A stretch of DNA of 64,000 bases from Nereocystis luetkeana (Eukaryota > Sar > Phaeophyceae > Laminariales > Laminariaceae): positions 6,692,988 through 6,756,987 of the forward strand of contig JARUPZ010000005.1 of assembly GCA_031213475.1 (NCBI GenBank). The letters are read 5' to 3'. A program made the position numbers and the translations under genes. The notes under the pieces are model-generated. The model was not told where the DNA came from, searched no databases, and worked only from the letters and a program-made list of their open reading frames with translations. Of the stretch, positions 58,341 to 64,000 are shown piece by piece (the first letter of the stretch is position 1; the number at the start of each line of letters is the position of its first letter).

Positions 58341-59939
58341 GTAAATGCCAGGTACATGGCATCTAGTTTTCTGCTTTCAGCTCTTTCCCGAAAACCCCAC
58401 GACGTCGTACGAGAAAAATGTCACCAGCACGCAACATGCTGTAAAATAACAGGCGCAGGCAAGCGCCATCACCAGCAAGCAGCACACACCAACATATTAT
58501 ACAGCAGAAGAGCATCAGCCGCCCAAGCGCACGCACCCGGTGCCGTGCCTTCTGCGCGTTCCCCGTGTCCCAGTGGGGGCCAACCGAACTGCGTTTCTGG
58601 GTTCCGTTTTGTGTTCTATGCTGGATGGGCGGAGCTCATGGACGCCCTGGCACGGAAGCCCTTCGTGACTGTACTGTTCTGACGGCGAGGGTCTCCGTTT
58701 TTTTCGGCACAGCAACGGGCAGTACAACAGCCGCCCAGCCGCAGTCACCCAGTGTCGCATCTGCTGCGCTCAACCAGTGTCGCACAATAGAGCCACCCTA
58801 ACATGCGCTTCTGGGCTCCGTGCTGCCCCCCCCCCCCCCCCCCCCCGCGTGTGCTTTTGCTGGATGCACTGCACACCTAGCAGCAACGCCGGGCGGGTGG
58901 CAGCAAGTTACCTTTGTGGCAGCAAAATACCTTTGCTTTCGTGCATGTGGGATTGGGTTGTGCCCGTATTGATGCCTTGCCACCAATGAACGCACACACG
59001 GGTTGACGACAAACCCAAATTTCCTACTGCGCGCGCCGAGTCCGTTAGGGGCAGCTATCGTCTACTGTCTTGCGTACACTGCTGTATACCTCTCTGTCAT
59101 GTTCTGCGAGGTAGCCCGTGGCCGTCGTTGCGTGTTGTGCGTGCGGGGTGCGGGGTTTCCAAAATTCTTCTTTTTAGGCAGTGGCACATTTTTGATACGT
59201 CATTCACGTGTATGTAGCTATATATGATACTACTAGGTTCAAGTATCGGGTACACGTGGCGTCGGTGTTCTCAATTTGTGTCAGTGTTCTGTTCACATCT
59301 AACGTAACTGTTCACATCTAACGCGATGCATGTACATGACATCCAGCACGCCCCGCCCCCGGTGGTTGATTGGCAAGTAAACCTAAGTGACTAACGGGAC
59401 TAGGGCCAGATCGTGCGTACGGGAGACGGAAAATGGGGGAAAAAGAGGAGAATCGACTCGACGGCGCTGAAACCCGCATAATAAATAGCAGCTTGTGTAT
59501 TTTTCTGTTTGCCGAAGCAGCAAGAAACAAAGAGCTACTGCTGCTCTATGTACGTACTCGCACACAGGACCAACCCCGCCGTCACCGATTTCTCGCCTCT
59601 CAGACGCACGGATCACGCCGAAACTTTGGAAGGGTGTATTGCTCCATCCTCTCAGTCGGTCGGGGGGGGGGGGGGGGTGACAACTTTGAGCGCTGTTGGT
59701 CGTCTGTGGCTGGAGGCCTCGCTTGAGCCATGACGCATGCTCCATTTCTGTCGTGTCAACCTAATTTTTTCAATTACGAAACACGAGTCCATTTCCTTGT
59801 GGTATAAGGTGATACGGAATTGGGCCAGGTCCTCACGTATCGAGCAGTACCTCCAAACACACACCACCAACGTCTCTCAAACGCGGCATCGAGGAGTCTC
59901 AACCATTTTACAAGTATTGCAAACATGTAGCTCACACTG

Positions 59940-60078
59940 ATTCCAAGTAAGTTGTCTCCCAAAACGTGCGTGCGGTTCTGTAAGGGGCTGTAACCCTTTT
60001 AGAACCGCAGTCCCGTTCTGGGGGCAAACCACTCAAATTCTAAGTAGTTTGTCTCCTAAACGGGACTGCTGTCCTAAA
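59940..60078 (+). mobile_element. Foldback element, family AACCGCAGTCCCG, copy 2
   Basis: AGAACCGCAGTCCCGTTCTGG and AACGGGACTGCTGTCCT form the inverted arms. A preceding block, CCAAGTAAGTTGTCTCCCAA, is a further partial arm. Related to 28953-29050. Confidence 0.75.
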
Positions 60079-60313
60079 ATTGTCAAGAGCAATGGAGCAT
60101 AAACCCTTGTTGGTTTTGGCGTGATCTGTGCTCTTGTCAGGCGAACACTCGAGTGGCGACGATTGATGCTGTCTAAAAAACAACCAAACAAACAAACAAA
60201 CTAATGTGTGCAGCGTACAGGAAAAAACTGCAGTCCACGGACGGCACTGCCCTCGGATTTCCGCATAATGAAGAGGATCGTCAAAAATCATATGGCGCGT
60301 GTATAGGTACTAT

Positions 60314-60436
60314 TCAATTCGACGCAAGCCGACGAGGGAAGAACGTGTGGAACCTTTTCTCGCGATACTAATGGAGACTGTAGGGGCGGGGGGGGGGGGG
60401 GGGGTGGATGCCTAATATGTTAACCCCGGATCAGAG
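60314..60436 (+). mobile_element. Degenerate SINE fragment (S5)
   Basis: Matches the SINE body from CAATTCGACGCAAGCCGACG through TTTTCTCGCGATAC to ACCCCGGATCAGAG. The G-rich internal block has become a 17-bp G run (60388-60404). Confidence 0.7.
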
Positions 60437-60810
60437 GCATGGCTTCTGTATCGCCGGTGCTTGGCCAGCTATTGATACGTGGCTGCCGGTTGTGTTCCGA
60501 TTTCCTTCGCTGCCACGCTTTTTGTGCGTGTGATCGGCTTCGTGCCTGACGCAGCAGCGGTATGTACGTACGATATAGTGCAGCGTGTTTGATGAGACAG
60601 CTCTTCTGATTTTAATTGTTGTATACCTGGTATACTGGACCTGTACCTGGGTTTCATCGAGCTGTGATATACCTATTAATAGTACAGTGGTATCCCTCTT
60701 CTTGACCGAGCTGCGATTTTTTTTAATTTTTTTTTTCGCCCGCCGCTGACGTTTTCTTTGCCGGTGCTCGCCGTGCTATACTATACGGCGTACCGTGGGT
60801 GCCGGAACAG

Positions 60811-62772
60811 CTGTACACCATCTCCTCGTTTGACGCAGACGGCGACTCGGGGGACGGGACGAAGGGGTGGGCCATTGCGTGCGGCCTCATCTCGACCGTC
60901 ATCAGCGGCGTCCTGGCTTTCCTTCAGGTGAGGTGTCGTAACTTTTTGTGCTGTTGGTGGTGCTGCTGGTGTTTTTTTTCACGTCGGGTTACGCTGTGGC
61001 CGTGTCTGGTCCTGGTCTCGATTGTCCTCGATGGTATTGTCATGCCCTGGGTTGACTGTTCGTGACTTGATTTTCCTCGGCGTGACTATATACTTGGATT
61101 TCCCTTCCCTTCCCTTCCCTTCCCTTCCCTTCCCTTCCCTTCGGCACTTGCAAACGAAACTCCCGATGCTTGGGCCTCTCCCGTTGTCCTCCTTTGCGAC
61201 AGGCAAGGGGTAAGGGGGACATCATCCAAAAGTTCCAGAAGTTCATCACCTTGTTCTTCTTCCTGTGGTGGACTCTCGGAGCCGGTGAGCCCCCCCACCC
61301 CATGCCTTGATTGCAATCGCTGTTGTTGACGTGTTTTTTGTACGTTTCTTGGGCCCGCTATTGCAGCGGACACGTCCTGCCCCCCCACCCCCCCACCCCC
61401 CCCCCTCCTTTTTATGCGATAGATGCAGGAACACCTCCTCTGTGAGATCGTACAGTTTCATCGCGTTCTTTGCCTCGCCATCTCACGTTGTTGCCCCTAC
61501 CATCCGATGGCCGCTTACACTGCACTCCCTTTGTCGTTTCTTGTTTTGTTTTGTCATCCCCGCCTCGTCGTTCCCAACACCCGAAAATTCTGCTCCGCCC
61601 CCTCTTTCCCCCGCCCCCCCAAAGGCATCGGTACGTTCAAGGGCCCCTTCACTACATCCGGGAACGGGTACTTCGCGGCATGGATCGCCTTCGCCGCCTC
61701 CCTCAAGTACGCCTACAGTAGCAACGAGGTCGTCCGGGGCTTTGCCGACCGCGCTGCCGACGCCATGAAGGTGGGGAACTCCCTTCCTGCGACGACGTAC
61801 TTTGTTTATTTTTTTTACGGGTGTACTCGTATGATGGCACATGTTATTCGTCGTGTGTGGTCGGAAGCACGTTTGGTTGCCCCATGCGCAAGCTGATGCT
61901 TTGTACCAGTTACGTGTGTTCGTATTTACATTGGTGTACTGAAGTGTGCTGGCAGGCTCACCAAAAGTCGGTCAATGGATGTATATATTATATGGCCAGT
62001 ATGTACGTGGACAATTGAAAAGCATCAGCTGCGAGATCGAGGATTTCGTCCAAGGCTCAACTTTCTGCAAGCTGCGTGTGATAGTTTCCATCGTGCGTAC
62101 TACGTGTTTTATACTGCCGCTTGCAGGATTTTATACATGCCCGTGTATTGAGTTATACTTTGACCCAGCGCGCAGCTGTACGACTGTGTAACGGTTTTTA
62201 TCTTGTACTTGGCATTCTACTTGGGACGTGGATTTGCGGAAGAGTATTCGGTGGGTCTTGTTTCGCGGTCTCCTTTGCTCGTCGGTAGGCTGTTGTTTTG
62301 ATTTCGTAGCGCTCGTCGCCGTCGGACAGTCGTCGAGCCACGTATATATGTGATCATGTTTCTTATGTTTTTGAAGGAGTGCATATTTGCGCATGGTTGT
62401 GTAGGGTGGTAGATCCGTGGGAACGTGTTTTTTCGCGTCCTCTCGGGAGTCGGCTTGATGGTTTCGGGTTTCGACTCACGCCGCGACCGACCATCAGTGA
62501 TTTTGTTCCTGTTGATTTTTTGTTTGTTTTGTCTTGTTTTCCGTTTTTTCTCCAAAGATGGACCTGAGAGCCTATTGTCACCACCGCAAATAGTAAAATA
62601 TTCCTATTAACAGTCTGGGCTGATTTTCTTTTAGTCCTCGTTTTTTTAGCCCGACTTTTTTTTTTTTTTTTCGCTGCTGCCCTTTTTTGTGCTTTTATAT
62701 GCGCAGGAGCCGAATGAAGCGGATGGCGACGGAGGTTTTGACCCCCAAGACCAGGCGGAGGCGTACGCTTAA
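60811..62772 (+). CDS. Multi-span membrane protein (last four exons)
   Basis: Exons 60811-60927, 61203-61284, 61625-61770 and 62707-62772 (TAA) join in phase to about 136 residues. Seen: an acidic loop (FDADGDSGDG), then three hydrophobic spans, WAIACGLISTVISGVLAFL, FITLFFFLWWTLGAGIG and YFAAWIAFAASLKYAYS. The loop between spans 2 and 3 reads TFKGPFTTSGNG. The tail is acidic (EPNEADGDGGFDPQDQAEAYA). A WW...G.GTF.GPFT..GNGYFA..W signature in four-span proteins is, to my knowledge, common in stramenopiles and other protists. Function unknown. The acceptor at 60810 is the first AG after a long T tract with a good branch point (GCTGAC). The first span and start codon must lie upstream and were not found. 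Confidence 0.78.
61096..61141 (+). repeat. (CCCTT)n repeat
   Basis: About eight pentanucleotide units in the intron before the 61203 exon, forming a strong polypyrimidine tract. Confidence 0.95.
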
Positions 62773-63609
62773 AGCCGGAGAGGGAGAGTCGAACGGGCCC
62801 CCGGAGGCAGAAACAACCACAAAAAAAAGTCGGCACGCTGAAAAAAAAAACCCCAGAAAATAAAATAAAAATACGAGTGCTAATAAAATAGGTGGCGTTC
62901 TATTCTGGATGGATGAATGGACGGACGGATGGAAAGAGGGACGGAGGGGAGGGGAAGCAAGGCAAGGAAGAAAAGATGGAACCCTGTGGTCGAAAGATGG
63001 CCGCAACAGCGGCTGGAGGCAGGCAGGAAGAGAGGACGGAACAGAGGGAGCTACATAGCTGGTCGACAAACGGCAGGAGCGGTTTTGTAGAGATGGCATG
63101 AGTATTGCGGCGTCAGTTCTGGAGAGGCGGGTCGTGTATCCGCCATGTGCTGACTGCTTGCCGCGCTCGTTACGGGTGGAAGGACTAGGGGAAACGGTGT
63201 ACGTGGCCCAAAATTGCAGTTTGCAAGGGCGATTGGGGGGGGGGTTATAGGCGGTGGGGTGGTTCGAACGGAAATTTAGGCGTTCGCGCCGAGAAGGCGT
63301 AGGGGTGTGAGGGAGACCGGGGGAGGGGGAGTTAGCGGGAGGGGGGGGGGGGGCGGGCGGGCGGGTGGGCGGGATGGGGGGGAGAGTACGTACAGCGAGC
63401 ACGAACCCCCGCCGCGGTGCTCTTCCTCTTGTTTGGCATCGAGCGCTCGTGGTGAAACCGTTTATTTGTCTTTTTTTGTGGTCGTTTTTTGTGGCTTTAT
63501 CGTCAATGAACTCTTTTCGAGTTTTTTGTTTGTTTGAAGTCTTGCCGGAATGGGGGCGGGAGAGGAGGCGCCGCCGCCGGTCTGCCGAGCACATACGGTA
63601 CTCGTTGTC

Positions 63610-63650
<41 letters not shown>

Positions 63651-64000
63651 GGTGGCTGCGACGAGCGGCGTTAGGTTTCGGGGGGGGGGTCGGGGGACGG
63701 GACGGGCTCTCTTGGGTTTTTGATTGCTTTCTTGTGTGAGCCATTTTTTGTTTATGTTTGCATAACAACGTTGTTTGACCGTATAAGATTCCACTACTAC
63801 AGTAGACCAGGTCTAGATAGAGGTAAGTACCGCGCTGTACTGCTCTCTTGTCGCCGAAGATGCTAGAATATCGATCTCTTCGGGCGGTCAGGGCCTCTTT
63901 TGGCCTTCAACGTGCTAGTTTTAGTGTAAAGGGGCGGTCAGTCGAGGGATTAAACCGTGAATTCCTAGCATCCAGCAGTACCATCTTTGCTTATACTGGT
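62773..64000. other. 3' region, no further gene recognised
   Basis: Contains G-rich runs (63341-63370) and a (CTG)13 tract at 63613-63652. A 357-codon minus-strand ORF is built of Ser/Pro/Arg low-complexity sequence. Part of this is probably the 3' untranslated region of the membrane-protein gene. Confidence 0.4.
63613..63652 (+). repeat. (CTG)13 microsatellite
   Basis: Perfect trinucleotide run; codes for Leu, Ala or Ser runs depending on frame. Confidence 0.96.

Noticed and set aside
62695..63768. 357-codon minus-strand ORF
   Set aside because: Low-complexity Ser/Pro/Arg translation of CTG and G-rich tracts, overlapping the last exon of a better-supported plus-strand gene.

Overview
This window looks like nuclear DNA of a brown alga (Phaeophyceae, Ectocarpus-like). 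That is an inference. The genes are split into many short GC-rich exons by introns of a few hundred bases to about 1 kb or more. Proteins carry Ala, Gly, Ser and Gln homopolymer inserts. The intergenic DNA is full of CAG/CTG and mononucleotide tracts, tRNA-derived SINEs and small terminal-inverted-repeat elements. There are no operons, Shine-Dalgarno sites or bacterial-style gene packing. Exon models were built by hand from ORFs, GT/GC...AG boundaries and reading-phase agreement.

Layout. 0-6 kb: repeats, a 0.9-kb inverted-repeat element and one doubtful GC-rich ORF. 6.4-15.3 kb (+): a ten-exon gene for a tetratricopeptide-like helical-repeat protein of roughly 970 residues. 19.0-22.2 kb (+): a three-exon METTL21-type protein-lysine methyltransferase of 434 residues with a long disordered insert. 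24.7-31.4 kb (-): the 3' part of a gene for mitochondrial ribosomal protein bL25m. Its exons run in phase across two apparent GC-AG introns, and its other introns are packed with transposons. 36.5-38.2 kb (+): a decayed non-LTR reverse transcriptase lying between inverted 0.2-kb repeats. 47.9-48.3 kb (-): the first exon of a protein with a mitochondrial-type presequence. 60.8-62.8 kb (+): the last four exons of a multi-span membrane protein of a type I associate with protists.

The rest is mostly mobile DNA. It holds nine copies of a ~105-bp mariner/Stowaway-like MITE with TA target sites and one 739-bp hAT-type element with an 8-bp target duplication. It also holds two inverted copies of a 0.8-0.9-kb TIR element, several other TIR or foldback families, a dispersed 'X' repeat (seven pieces), and at least seven SINE copies, one nested inside an X repeat. 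One old SINE has grown a 212-bp (GA)n microsatellite from its own internal GA run.

The recognisable genes are unrelated housekeeping or hypothetical functions: mitochondrial translation, protein methylation, a membrane protein and a TPR scaffold. I found no evidence of a gene cluster acting as one system. The most interesting signals are gene-structure oddities and repeat biology.
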